From an uncultured Paracraurococcus sp. (GTDB lineage: Bacteria; Pseudomonadota; Alphaproteobacteria; Acetobacterales; Acetobacteraceae), in NCBI GenBank assembly GCA_903896535.1, contig CAITYE010000069.1, positions 1 through 40,061 of the forward strand: a stretch of 40,061 bases of DNA. Direction: 5' to 3'. A program made the translations under genes and the position numbers. Below the pieces are notes generated by a model. It was given only the letters and a program-made list of their open reading frames with translations. It did no database searches and had not been told where the DNA came from. Positions 7,320 to 16,355 of this stretch are shown piece after piece. Each line of letters begins with the position of its first letter. The first letter of the stretch is position 1.

Positions 7320-7349
7320 GACCAGGGACCGTTAGACCAGGGACCGTTC
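7320..7349 (+). repeat. 15-bp tandem duplication
   Basis: The sequence GACCAGGGACCGTT occurs twice in direct succession with a 15-base period, directly after repeat copy A. It lies in the convergent gap between arfB and the MscS gene. No function is evident; it looks like a local duplication. Confidence 0.7.
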
Positions 7350-7404
7350 TGGGCTCGATATTTTCCAGGGCGATCGGTCTTCCGGTCCTGTCACCTGATC
7401 GGCG

Positions 7405-9711
7405 CTATCCGGTCAACGCGGCCGTCGCCGCCGGGCCTTCCAGCATCAGCACCGATTGCGGCGTCTGCATGCGAATGCCGAGTTCATCGAACCGCCGCTT
7501 GATCCGCCCGTTCAACTCCCGTGCCACCGGCCAGCGCTGGGTCGGATCGGTCTTCATCCTGGCCCGCACCGTCAGGCTGGCGTCGTTCAGCTTGTCGATG
7601 CCCCAGACATCAATGTCGTCGCGGAGATGCGGGGCGAGCTTGCTCTCCAGGCGCATTTCGGCGCCGACCTCGCGCAGTGCCTGCAGCACCCGCTCGACAT
7701 CCTCGGTATAGGGGATGGTGATGTCGATGACTGCGAAGGCGAAGTCGCGGGTCATGTTGGTGACGGTGGTCACCGCGCTGAAGGGGATGATGTGCAGGCT
7801 GCCATCGGTGGCGCGCAGCTTGATGGAGCGGATGGAGAGATGTTCCACCACCCCGGTCAGGCCGCCGAGCTGCACCACGTCGCCGACCGCCACCGCATCC
7901 TCCAGCAGCAGGAAGATGCCGGTGATGACGTCCCGTACCAGGGTCTGCGACCCGAAGCCGACCGCGAGGCCGATGACGCCGGCGCCGGCCAGGAGCGGTG
8001 CCACGTTCACGCCGAGCTGGGAGAGGGTATTCAGCACGACGAAGGTGGCGATGACCACGCCGACCACGGTGCGGAGCATCGGCAACAGGGTGCGCATGCG
8101 CGCCCCGGCCGCCGCGTCGCGCTCGCGGCCCATCTTCTCCAGCCGCCGCCGGATCATGCCGTTGGCGATCTCCCATACCAGGAGAGCGAGCAGCAGCGTG
8201 GTGCCGATCGAGAGCAGCGTCTGCACCAGCTGCCAGCCAAGCGCACCGCTCCGGAACCAGTCCAGGCTGTCGAGCCCCCAGGTCTCCAGCAGCAGCACGA
8301 GGGCGCTGCCGCTGAGCGTCAGGGCGAGCAGGCTGCGTAGTAGCGGCGCATAGGGTGCGATGCGCGCCGCGAGCCGGACCTGCGCATCATCGGCATCGGG
8401 CGACGGTCGGAGCAAGCCGCGCAGGCCGCGCTGCGCGGCCTCGTCCAGCAGCCAGGCGCTGATGACGATGGCCAGGGTCAGCAGCGTGCCGATGGTCAGC
8501 GCGTGCAGACCGTTCTCGATCGCCAGCGCCCAGATCGCCCAGGCAGCCAGTAGCCAGGCGATGACGCAGATGTGCCAGACCGCGCCGATCCGGTCGCGGA
8601 TGGCGCGCAGCAGGCGGCGGCTGTCGGAGACGCCCTCGGCCGTCTCCTCGGCGGTCAGCGGTGCCGCGCGCAGCAGATCGGCAACGGGCTGGCGATAGCG
8701 CAGCACCAGCCCGGCCAGCAGCAGCGAGATGAGCAGCAGCGTGACGTTCAGAAGGGCGTCATAGGCCGACCAGGGTATGCCAAGCAGCAGCCCTGTCTCG
8801 GCCAGCGCATAGCCGCCGAGCCCGATCAGCAGGAAGCGCCGCAGCACGACGAGACCATAATCGGCCCCGGCATTAGAAACCGGGATCAGCCCGAGCAACT
8901 GGGAGCCCGGCGCCAGCAGCAGCCGGGCGAAGACGAAGGCGACCCGCGCCGCGACATAGAGCTTGCCAATCGTCAGCCCGACCTGGCCCGTGGTGGGCAG
9001 CGGTGAGAGCAGGCGCAGCGCGCCCATCGCCAGCCCGGCGAAGACCAGGATCGGCAGCAATTCCAGCAGTAGCCAGCCCAGCACCAGGGCCAGCTTGCGG
9101 GACCAAGCCCAACGCGACGCCGGACGCAGCGCCGCCGCCTCCAGCCGTTCCCGCGTCGGGCGCAGCAGCCGCCGGGTGAGGCGTTCGACGAGCAAGCCGC
9201 AGCCGAGCGTGAGCAGCAGCTTCCAGGACGCATCGATCAGCCGGGTGCGCGCGACCGGATCGGCCAGCAGCTGGGCGGCGGCGCTGATCAGGGCGGGCAG
9301 GTCGGCCATGCTGCGGATGGCGACGGCCAGCCCGGCGGCGGCGGTATCGAAGCGGTCGGTGATCGCCGTCCAGAGATGCGCGGTGACGGTGTCAGGCTTG
9401 ATGATGGGCGGCGGCGGCGCGGCGGCTGCCTCGGCTGATGGGGCGGCTGATGGGGCGGCTGATGGGGTGCCTGATGGGATGGTGGTCTGGCCGCGGGCGG
9501 CGGCGGCCAGGGCCTGCAAGGTCCGGATCAGCTCCTGGCGCTTCGCCTCATCCTTCAGCAGCCCGGCCAGGCGTTCCAGTTCGGCTGGCGCCAGGGCGGG
9601 GGCCGCGGCGGGCGCGGACGGCGCCGAGGCAGCGGCGGGTGCGGGCTGCGCGGCGCCGGGCCGCGCCAGCGGAACGGCCAGCAGGAGGAGAAGCAGCAGG
9701 CGAGGCAGCAT
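7405..9711 (-). CDS. Large MscS-family mechanosensitive channel (MscK/YbdG-like architecture)
   Basis: The 768-residue inner-membrane protein has a signal peptide (MLPRLLLLLLLAVPLARPGAAQ) and a Pro/Ala/Ser-rich periplasmic linker with four near-identical 12-base repeats (9433-9480). Many hydrophobic helices follow, then a canonical MscS pore and beta domain. The pore segment LLAGAGVIGLAVGFGSQTLV is followed by GIFLLLEDAVAVGDVVQLGG and the beta-domain stretch SIRSIKLRATDGSLHIIPFS. Such channels release solutes on hypo-osmotic shock. I place the start at 9711, in front of the signal peptide with GGGGGA upstream. The longer frame to 9738 would take its first residues from a palindromic repeat. 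Transcribed towards arfB. Confidence 0.9.
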   Translation of the reverse strand: MLPRLLLLLLLAVPLARPGAAQPAPAAASAPSAPAAAPALAPAELERLAGLLKDEAKRQELIRTLQALAAAARGQTTIPSGTPSAAPSAAPSAEAAAAPPPPIIKPDTVTAHLWTAITDRFDTAAAGLAVAIRSMADLPALISAAAQLLADPVARTRLIDASWKLLLTLGCGLLVERLTRRLLRPTRERLEAAALRPASRWAWSRKLALVLGWLLLELLPILVFAGLAMGALRLLSPLPTTGQVGLTIGKLYVAARVAFVFARLLLAPGSQLLGLIPVSNAGADYGLVVLRRFLLIGLGGYALAETGLLLGIPWSAYDALLNVTLLLISLLLAGLVLRYRQPVADLLRAAPLTAEETAEGVSDSRRLLRAIRDRIGAVWHICVIAWLLAAWAIWALAIENGLHALTIGTLLTLAIVISAWLLDEAAQRGLRGLLRPSPDADDAQVRLAARIAPYAPLLRSLLALTLSGSALVLLLETWGLDSLDWFRSGALGWQLVQTLLSIGTTLLLALLVWEIANGMIRRRLEKMGRERDAAAGARMRTLLPMLRTVVGVVIATFVVLNTLSQLGVNVAPLLAGAGVIGLAVGFGSQTLVRDVITGIFLLLEDAVAVGDVVQLGGLTGVVEHLSIRSIKLRATDGSLHIIPFSAVTTVTNMTRDFAFAVIDITIPYTEDVERVLQALREVGAEMRLESKLAPHLRDDIDVWGIDKLNDASLTVRARMKTDPTQRWPVARELNGRIKRRFDELGIRMQTPQSVLMLEGPAATAALTG
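9433..9480 (-). repeat. 12-bp tandem repeat within the MscS gene
   Basis: Four consecutive 12-base units, GGCTGATGGGGC and near variants on the plus strand, encode a Pro-Ser-Ala-Ala-like repeat in the periplasmic linker after the signal peptide. In-frame units allow length variation without breaking the gene. Confidence 0.75.
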
Positions 9712-9722
9712 TGTCCCCCATC

Positions 9723-9787
9723 CTAGAGCAGGCTTCATTGAGATGGATCACCTTGTGATCGATCTCAATGAAGATGGCCTGCTTTAG
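9723..9787. repeat. CTAGAGC-bounded palindromic element, family 2, copy D
   Basis: This 65-bp element is a long hairpin: arms TTCATTGAGAT/ATCTCAATGAA and inner arms GATCAC/GTGATC around a CTT loop, with a single mismatch between the two arm segments. It is bounded by CTAGAGCAGGC and GCCTGCTTTAG. It lies in the divergent gap between the MscS and MFS genes. Copy E at 22903-22965 has the same plan with a different stem sequence. Confidence 0.85.
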
Positions 9788-9861
9788 TGGATTTCGCCGC
9801 CCTTGGCGCGCCGCCGTGCGGGCGGATGGACGCCCGGCCCGCCGCACGTCACGCTTTGCCC

Positions 9862-11103
9862 ATGCGGGCCTTGCGCGACCCCTCGATCTGGCTGGTGATG
9901 CTGGCCCTGCTTGGCACCCACCTGGCCGGCATGGGGGCTTTCCTCGCCCTGCCGGTGCTGGCGCCGCCGATCGCGGCGGAGCTCGGCCTGCCGGCCAGCC
10001 TCGCCGGGTTCAACACCTCGCTGGCCTATGGCGGGGCGATGCTCTCGGGCCCCTTCACCCAGACGCTGATCCGCCGGCATGGCGGGGTGCGGGTCTGCCA
10101 GGGGGCGCTGGTCGTGCTCGGGTTCGGCATCGCGCTCGCGGTCATCGGCCATCCGCTGGCGCTGATCGTGGCGGCGCTGATCGGCGGCATCGGCCATGGG
10201 CCGCTGACCCCGGCCGGCAGCCATGTCCTGGCGGCGCGCACGCCAGAACGGATCCGCAGCCTGATCTTCTCCCTGAAACAGACCGGCGTGCCGGCCGGCG
10301 CCATGCTGATCGCGGGGATCGCGCCGCTGATCGCCACCGCCTATGGGTGGCGCGCCGGGGTGCTGGCGGTGGCGGTCTTCGCGCTGGTCCTGGCGCTGGC
10401 TTTGCAGCCGCTGCGGGCGGCGCTCGACGCCGACCGCGCACCGCAGGCCCCGGGCGGCGGCGCGCCCTGGCGAGAGGCGATCGCCAGCCTCTCCCTGCTG
10501 CGCAGTGAGCCGCGGCTGCGCTGGCTGACGATCATTGCCTGCTGCCTGAACATCACCCAGTTCACCTTCTTCACCTATGCCGTGGTCTGGCAGGTGGAGG
10601 CGCTCGGCGTGCCGCTGGTGGAAGCGGGCGTCCGGCTGGCGCTGGGGCAGGCGGCGGGCATCGCCGGGCGCATCCTTTGGGCGCTGCTCGCGGATCGGCT
10701 GGGGGCGCTGCCGGTGCTCGGGCTGATCGCCGCGGGCATCGTCGTCGCCTCGCTTGGCCTCGCCAGTGCCGGGCCGGCCTGGTCGGGGGCGGCGATCATT
10801 GCCCTTGCCATCGCCATGGGCGCGACGGCGGTCGGCTGGACCGGGCTGCTGCTGGCTGAAGTCGCCCGGGTCGCGCCGTCCGGGCGGGTCGGGGCGGCGA
10901 CCTCGGCCATGGGCTTTGCCATGGCGTTGACCATGATCGTCTCCCCGGTCCTGGTTGCTCTGGTTATCCGCCTCAGCGGCAGCTACGCGGGCGCCTTCCT
11001 GGCTTGTGCCGTCGCCGCCATGGCGGCCGGCGGCGCGCTCCGCGCCGCCAGGCGGGCGGTACGGCTTGCGGAAATTCGCCCGGGGGGTAGAGGATCGCAA
11101 TGA
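9862..11103 (+). CDS. Major facilitator superfamily transporter
   Basis: This 413-residue protein has about twelve hydrophobic helices, the expected length and pattern for an MFS permease. The N-terminal half has a loop like the MFS motif A at TLIRRHGGVRV, and the halves are joined by a hydrophilic loop around residues 190-215 (LDADRAPQAPGGGAPWREA). I chose the ATG at 9862 (MRALRDPSIWLVML), which directly precedes the first helix; the in-frame GTG at 9787 abuts a palindromic repeat and would add a non-conserved leader. The stop overlaps the next gene's start by four bases. The substrate is not recognisable; distant resemblance to nitrate/cyanate-type and sugar carriers is not enough to choose. 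Confidence 0.88.
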   Translation: MRALRDPSIWLVMLALLGTHLAGMGAFLALPVLAPPIAAELGLPASLAGFNTSLAYGGAMLSGPFTQTLIRRHGGVRVCQGALVVLGFGIALAVIGHPLALIVAALIGGIGHGPLTPAGSHVLAARTPERIRSLIFSLKQTGVPAGAMLIAGIAPLIATAYGWRAGVLAVAVFALVLALALQPLRAALDADRAPQAPGGGAPWREAIASLSLLRSEPRLRWLTIIACCLNITQFTFFTYAVVWQVEALGVPLVEAGVRLALGQAAGIAGRILWALLADRLGALPVLGLIAAGIVVASLGLASAGPAWSGAAIIALAIAMGATAVGWTGLLLAEVARVAPSGRVGAATSAMGFAMALTMIVSPVLVALVIRLSGSYAGAFLACAVAAMAAGGALRAARRAVRLAEIRPGGRGSQ

Positions 11104-11294
11104 AGACGATCCTGACGATCCTGGTTGGCCTCGGCATGCTGGCGACACTCGGTGTGCTGTTGGCCGGGTTGGTCGGGCTGGCACGCGGCGACGAGAACGG
11201 CGCCCGGTCCAATGCGCTGATGCGCTGGCGGGTCCTGTTGCAGGGGGCGACCCTGGTGCTGTTCGCCCTGCTGGTGCTGCTGCTGCGGGCCTGA
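11100..11294 (+). CDS. HIG1-domain twin-transmembrane protein
   Basis: The 64-residue protein has two hydrophobic helices (about residues 3-26 and 44-62) joined by a polar loop with RGDENGARSN, followed by ALMRWRVLLQG. This is the bacterial form of the hypoxia-induced-gene-1 domain, whose eukaryotic relatives bind cytochrome c oxidase and respiratory supercomplexes. Bacterial members are usually uncharacterised inner-membrane proteins. It begins inside the MFS stop codon (ATGA at 11100-11103). Position just upstream of etfBA suggests a link to respiratory electron flow, which is inference. Confidence 0.78.
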   Translation: MKTILTILVGLGMLATLGVLLAGLVGLARGDENGARSNALMRWRVLLQGATLVLFALLVLLLRA

Positions 11295-11308
11295 ACGGGT
11301 CGCGTATT

Positions 11309-11338
11309 TTGACAGGCGCGCGCGCCGCGGCCTATGGA
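11309..11338 (+). promoter_or_regulatory. Possible sigma70-type promoter for etfBA
   Basis: A TTGACA hexamer at 11309-11314 is followed after 18 bases by TATGGA at 11333-11338. It lies in the 106-base gap before etfB, in a local dip of GC content. The -10 box is weak. The call rests on motif position only. Confidence 0.4.
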
Positions 11339-11400
11339 AAGGAGGCCGCGTGCGGCGGCCATAATGCTTCCCCAACAACGCGCAGGAAACGGCAGAGCCG

Positions 11401-12150
11401 ATGAAGGTCCTCGTCCCCGTCAAGCGGGTGGTCGACTACAACGTCAAGGTCCGCGTCAAGGCGGATGGCACGGGTGTCGAGACCGCGAACGTCAAAATGT
11501 CCATGAACCCCTTCGATGAGATCGGGGTTGAGGAAGCGGTGCGGCTGAAGGAAAAGGGAGTGGCGAGCGAAATCATCGCCGTCTCCGCCGGCCCCACCGC
11601 TTGCCAGGAACAGATCCGCACTGCGCTTGCCATGGGCGCCGACCGCGGCATCCTCATCGAGCATGACGGGGTGCTGGAGCCGCTGGCGGTCGCCAAGCTG
11701 CTCAAGGCCATCGTCGCCAAGGAAAGCCCCGAGCTCATTATCCTCGGCAAGCAAGCTATCGATGACGACATGAACGCCACCGGCCAGATGCTGGCGGCGC
11801 TGCTGGGCTGGGCCCAGGGCACCTATGCCAGCAAGATCGAGTCTGCTGATGGCGGCCTTAAGGTAACGCGCGAGATCGATGGCGGTCTTGAAATCCTGCA
11901 GCTGAAGTTGCCGGCGATCATCACCACCGATCTGCGGCTGAACGAGCCGCGCTACGCCTCCCTCCCCAACATCATGAAGGCCCGCAAGAAGCCGATCGAG
12001 ACGGTCAAGCCCGCCGATCTCGGCGTCGATGTCACGCCGCGGTTGACCGTGCTGAAGGTGGAAGAGCCGGCCAAGCGGCAGGCCGGCAAGAAGGTTGGCT
12101 CGGTGCAGGAACTGGTCGACAAGCTGCGCAACGAAGCGAAGGTGATCTGA
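11401..12150 (+). CDS. etfB: Electron transfer flavoprotein, beta subunit
   Basis: The 249-residue protein is the AMP-binding beta subunit of ETF, the cytosolic heterodimer that takes electrons from acyl-CoA dehydrogenases and passes them to ETF-quinone oxidoreductase. It starts with the family opening [16 protein letters not shown], contains the stretch [18 protein letters not shown], and carries the recognition-loop block [20 protein letters not shown], including the conserved Leu that docks into partner dehydrogenases. The length is normal. The etfA start lies two bases after its stop, so the subunits are made in equal amounts. A candidate promoter precedes it. Confidence 0.97.
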   Translation: MKVLVPVKRVVDYNVKVRVKADGTGVETANVKMSMNPFDEIGVEEAVRLKEKGVASEIIAVSAGPTACQEQIRTALAMGADRGILIEHDGVLEPLAVAKLLKAIVAKESPELIILGKQAIDDDMNATGQMLAALLGWAQGTYASKIESADGGLKVTREIDGGLEILQLKLPAIITTDLRLNEPRYASLPNIMKARKKPIETVKPADLGVDVTPRLTVLKVEEPAKRQAGKKVGSVQELVDKLRNEAKVI

Positions 12151-12152
12151 CA

Positions 12153-13082
<930 letters not shown>

Positions 13083-13103
13083 AAGCTTGGTTTGACGAAA
13101 GGG

Positions 13104-13138
13104 GGCCGCCTGACGCAGGACGTTGGGCGGCCTTTTTT
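13104..13138 (+). terminator. Rho-independent terminator after etfA
   Basis: Perfect seven-base arms GGCCGCC (13104-13110) and GGCGGCC (13126-13132) are followed at once by six T residues (13133-13138). It is 22 bases after the etfA stop and ends 14 bases before the hbd start codon. The upstream AAAGG can extend the stem against the T run. Confidence 0.9.
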
Positions 13139-13152
13139 ATATGGAGCGGAAC

Positions 13153-14031
13153 ATGGCGGAGATCGCGACGCTTGGGGTGATTGGGGCCGGCTTGATGGGC
13201 AATGGCATCGCCCATGTGGCGGCGCTGGCCGGGGTGCCGGTGACGCTGGTCGATGTGAACCCGGCGGCGCTGGAGAAGGCGCTGCAGACCATCGACAAGA
13301 ACCTGGAGCGCCAGACCACCCGCAAGGTGATCGCCGAGGGCGCCAAGGAAGCCGCGCTGGCCCGCATCGTGACGGCGACCGAGACCCGGGCGTTGGCCGA
13401 GTGCGACATGGTCATTGAGGCGGCGACCGAGAACGAGGCGATCAAGGGCAAGATCTTCGCCAGCCTCGTTGGAGTGCTGAAACCCTCGGCCATCCTGGCC
13501 TCCAACACCTCCTCCATCCCCATCACCCGGCTTGGCGCCGCCAGCGACCGGCCGGGCCGCTTCATCGGCATGCACTTCTTCAACCCGGTGCCGATGATGA
13601 AGCTGGTTGAGGTCATCCGCGGTCTCGCCACCGAGGAGGCAACGGTCGCGGCGGTGACGGCGTTGGCCGAGCGCATGGGCAAGACCGTGGTGCCGGCGGC
13701 CGACTACCCGGGCTTCGTCGTCAACCGCATCCTGTGCCCGATGCTGAACGAGGCGATCTTCGCGCTGATGGAGGGCGTGGGCGATGTCCGCGCCATCGAT
13801 GAGGGCATGAAGCTCGGCGCCAATCATCCGATGGGGCCGCTGGAGCTGTGTGATTTCGTCGGTCTCGATACGCTCTATTCGGTGATGAAGGTGCTGCACG
13901 AAGGCCTGGGCGATCCGAAATACCGGCCCTGCCCGCTGCTGGCCAAATATGTCGAAGCCGGCTGGTATGGCCGCAAGACCGGCCGCGGTTTTTACGATTA
14001 CAGCACCAACCCGCCGACGCCGACGCGCTGA
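13153..14031 (+). CDS. hbd: 3-hydroxybutyryl-CoA dehydrogenase
   Basis: The 292-residue protein oxidises 3-hydroxyacyl-CoA to 3-oxoacyl-CoA with NAD(P). The dinucleotide-binding motif [15 protein letters not shown] is at the N terminus. The catalytic region reads [14 protein letters not shown] then [17 protein letters not shown], containing the catalytic His. The C-terminal dimer domain has [18 protein letters not shown] and ends in [13 protein letters not shown], all family hallmarks. I chose the ATG at 13153 because GGAG lies eight bases before it and the fold starts here. A TTG at 13123 lies inside the terminator stem and an in-frame ATG at 13141 has no ribosome site. Position beside ETF fits butyrate or polyhydroxybutyrate-linked beta-oxidation. 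Confidence 0.95.
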   Translation: MAEIATLGVIGAGLMGNGIAHVAALAGVPVTLVDVNPAALEKALQTIDKNLERQTTRKVIAEGAKEAALARIVTATETRALAECDMVIEAATENEAIKGKIFASLVGVLKPSAILASNTSSIPITRLGAASDRPGRFIGMHFFNPVPMMKLVEVIRGLATEEATVAAVTALAERMGKTVVPAADYPGFVVNRILCPMLNEAIFALMEGVGDVRAIDEGMKLGANHPMGPLELCDFVGLDTLYSVMKVLHEGLGDPKYRPCPLLAKYVEAGWYGRKTGRGFYDYSTNPPTPTR

Positions 14032-14155
14032 TTTTTACCCTCAGGCGCCGGGCGCCCTGCTCCGCAGGGCTTGGCTCGCGGCATAGGCCGCGGGCGCCGT
14101 TCGGCGCCTCGGCGCTGCGCGCCGTTGGTGTGGTTTGCCCTCAGGCGCCGGCGCC
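14032..14155. other. GC-palindrome-rich gap with a 100-bp-spaced direct repeat
   Basis: The 13-mer CCCTCAGGCGCCG occurs at 14038-14050 and again at 14138-14150, exactly 100 bases apart, with similar bases flanking both copies. The gap is filled with GGCGCC-type palindromes and a CCCTGC TCC GCAGGG hairpin near 14054-14068. It separates convergent hbd and Bug genes and may act as a two-way terminator. No ORF is credible. Confidence 0.5.
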
Positions 14156-15121
14156 TTACTGCCCGGCGCGGATGCCGGTCGCTGCCGCGACGGACCCCCA
14201 GATCGCATCCTCCTCGCGCAGCCGGGCCTGGAATTCCTCGGGCAGGCTGCCCACCGGCTCGAAGCCCCAGTCACGGATTTTCTGTGCCACCTCGGGCCGC
14301 CGCACCCCGTCATGGATGGCGCGGCCCAGCTTGGCCACGATCTCCGGCGGCGTGCCCACCGGCAGGAAGAAGCCCTGCCAGATCAGCGGCTGGAAATCCC
14401 GGTAGCCGAGCTCGATGAAGCTGGGTACCTGTGGCAGGGCTGCCAGCCGGCCCGGCCCGGTCGTCGCCAGGATGCGCAGCCGGCCGGTGTGCAGCTGGGC
14501 GGAGGCGCTCGAGGTATCGATCATCACGCAGCACAGATGCCCGCCCAGGATATTGGTCAGCAGGCCGGAGCGCATCGGGACATGGGTGATATTCAACCCC
14601 GCCTGCCGGGCGAAGAGTTCCGTGAACAGATGTGAGGAGGAGCCGTGGCCGTAATTGCCCACCGCCACCCCGTCCGGCCGCGCCTTCGCCCAGGCGACGA
14701 ATTCGGCCAACGTCGTGGCCGGCACCAGCTCCGGATTGACCATCAGGATATTGCCCCCGGCATTGAGCTGGCTGAGGCCGACCAGATCGCGCGTCGCCCG
14801 ATAGGGCGTGGCCGGTTCGATATGCGGCAGGGTGATGATCGCTGACGTGGCCGAGAGGATGGTCATGCCATCCGGTTTGGCCCGCGCCACGGTGGTAACG
14901 GCGACGACGCCGCCGCCGGAGGGCATTGGCTCCACCACCACGGTGCGGCCCACCGCCTCGCTGATCAGCTGCGCGACGAGGCGGGAGGGGGCGTCAGTGC
15001 CGCCGCCGGCCGAGCCGGTCATCACCATGCGGATCGGCCGATCCGGCAATTCCTCGGCCAACACGGCAGGCGCGGCGAAGCCGGCCAGCACGGCGAGGAG
15101 CCAGCGCCCCATGGTGGTCAT
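14156..15121 (-). CDS. Bug-family periplasmic solute-binding receptor (second copy)
   Basis: The 321-residue protein is another TctC-type receptor with a Sec signal peptide (about residues 1-22, ending VLAEELP). The mature start is PDRPIRMVMTGSAGGGTDAPSRLVAQ, then VEPMPSGGG, NYGHGSSSHLFTELFARQ and THVPMRSGLLTNILGGHL. It is clearly diverged from the receptor at 2530-3486: the usual VPFAAGGSTD becomes MTGSAGGGTD, so a different ligand is likely. It stands alone, with no transporter membrane subunits and no co-directional neighbours. ATG codons at 15121 and 15112 are both possible starts. Confidence 0.9.
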   Translation of the reverse strand: MTTMGRWLLAVLAGFAAPAVLAEELPDRPIRMVMTGSAGGGTDAPSRLVAQLISEAVGRTVVVEPMPSGGGVVAVTTVARAKPDGMTILSATSAIITLPHIEPATPYRATRDLVGLSQLNAGGNILMVNPELVPATTLAEFVAWAKARPDGVAVGNYGHGSSSHLFTELFARQAGLNITHVPMRSGLLTNILGGHLCCVMIDTSSASAQLHTGRLRILATTGPGRLAALPQVPSFIELGYRDFQPLIWQGFFLPVGTPPEIVAKLGRAIHDGVRRPEVAQKIRDWGFEPVGSLPEEFQARLREEDAIWGSVAAATGIRAGQ

Positions 15122-15268
15122 CGCAGCGTGTCCTCCCCCTGGTCGGCGGCGATTCTACCGCGCCGGGCGCCGCTGGCGTGGGGCGGAAGGCACATCGGTG
15201 CGCGCGGTCCGGCCCTGTCATCGATCGGCATCTCGAATTCGCCGGGCCGCTCCCCTATAGAATAGGCC

Positions 15269-15832
15269 ATGGCCAGCTCCCACCCACCGCGCCCCCCCGA
15301 TGCCGAGATCAGCCGGCACCTCCGGCCGCTGCCGGCGCTGATTTTCAGCTCGCGCTGGCTGCAATTGCCGCTGTATCTGGGCCTGATCGGCGCGCAGGGC
15401 GTCTACGTGTTCCTGTTCCTCAAGGAACTTTGGCATCTGGTCAGCCACGCGCAGAATTTCAGCGAGCAGGAGATCATGCTCGTCGTGCTCGGCCTGATCG
15501 ATGTGGTGATGATCTCGAACCTGCTGGTGATGGTGATCGTCGGTGGTTACGAAACCTTCGTCTCCCGCCTTGGCCTGCAGGGCCACCCGGACCAGCCGGA
15601 ATGGCTGAGCCACGTCAATGCCGGTGTCCTCAAGGTCAAGCTGGCCATGGCGATCATCGGCATCTCCTCGATCCATCTGCTGCGCACCTTCATCGAGGCG
15701 AGCCGGATCGGCCGCGAAGGGGCCTCCATCACTGGCGAGGCAGTGATGTGGCAGACAATCATCCACATGCTGTTCGTCGCCTCGGCAGTGGGGATCGCCT
15801 TTGTCGATCGGCTGACCCAGACGCGACACTAG
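15269..15832 (+). CDS. YqhA/UPF0114-family membrane protein
   Basis: The 187-residue protein has three to four hydrophobic helices and the layout of the UPF0114 (TIGR00645) family of bacterial inner-membrane proteins. Telling stretches are [46 protein letters not shown], and [19 protein letters not shown]. Function in the family is unknown. The TAG stop at 15830-15832 belongs to the CTAGAGC edge of a dispersed repeat, so the end of the protein has been set by that element. It stands as a single gene divergent from the Bug receptor. Confidence 0.85.
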   Translation: MASSHPPRPPDAEISRHLRPLPALIFSSRWLQLPLYLGLIGAQGVYVFLFLKELWHLVSHAQNFSEQEIMLVVLGLIDVVMISNLLVMVIVGGYETFVSRLGLQGHPDQPEWLSHVNAGVLKVKLAMAIIGISSIHLLRTFIEASRIGREGASITGEAVMWQTIIHMLFVASAVGIAFVDRLTQTRH

Positions 15833-15934
15833 AGCATGCTGCGTTCACATGCGTTCACGCAGCCCGCTCTAGCCTTTGTTGGATCGCGCGATGCAGCGCC
15901 TTCGGCGATTCCGCCTCAACGCATCGCGCTCTAG
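15829..15934 (-). repeat. Dispersed ~105-bp hairpin element, family 1, copy B (inverted)
   Basis: This copy is bounded by CTAGAGC and GCTCTAG. Read on the minus strand it aligns with copies at 7215-7319 and 28389-28493, sharing GGAATCGCCGAAGGCGCTG and AACGCAGCATGCTCTAG. Its plus-strand left edge gives the TAG stop of the YqhA-like gene. Confidence 0.85.
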
Positions 15935-16010
15935 GCGCCGCGCGGGCGGCTTTCCGCCCCGCCCCGGCGCATGCGATCCTAGCCCCGGACGGTAGGGGGG
16001 CGGGGGCGAC

Positions 16011-16355
16011 ATGGCACTGAAGACCGAGGATCTGCGCATCGGCGAAGGCGCGATGGCCTTCGCCGGCAAGACGGTGGCGGTCCACTACACCGGCTGGCTG
16101 TTCGATCCGGCCGCCGAGGCGGGCAAGGGCCGGCAATTCGACAGCTCCCGCAGCCGGGACGAGGTCTTCCGCTTCCGGATCGGCGACCGCCAGGTGATCC
16201 CGGGCTGGGAACGGGGGGTGGCGGGCATGCGCGTGGGTGGTGAGCGGCGGCTGATCATCCCGCCCGAATTCGCCTATGGCCGCGAAGGCCATGCCGGGGT
16301 GATCCCGGCCAATGCGACGCTGGTCTTCGACATCGAATTGCTGGGGGCCGCATGA
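16011..16355 (+). CDS. FKBP-type peptidyl-prolyl cis-trans isomerase
   Basis: The 114-residue protein is a single FKBP domain with no signal peptide, so it acts in the cytosol to speed proline isomerisation. Key blocks are KTVAVHYTGWLFD, QFDSSRSRDEVFRFRIG, QVIPGWERGVAGMRVGGERR and LIIPPEFAYGREG, followed by IPANATLVFDIELL. These contain the aromatic residues that line the FKBP pocket (Tyr and Phe near 26-46, Trp in PGW, Tyr in FAYG). The stop overlaps the next gene's ATG, coupling it to a short-chain dehydrogenase. Confidence 0.96.
   Translation: MALKTEDLRIGEGAMAFAGKTVAVHYTGWLFDPAAEAGKGRQFDSSRSRDEVFRFRIGDRQVIPGWERGVAGMRVGGERRLIIPPEFAYGREGHAGVIPANATLVFDIELLGAA

Noticed and set aside
9712-9738. 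Upstream ATG for the MscS gene at 9738
   Set aside because: The added residues come from palindromic element D and displace the signal peptide from the N terminus; the ATG at 9711 has a good ribosome site.
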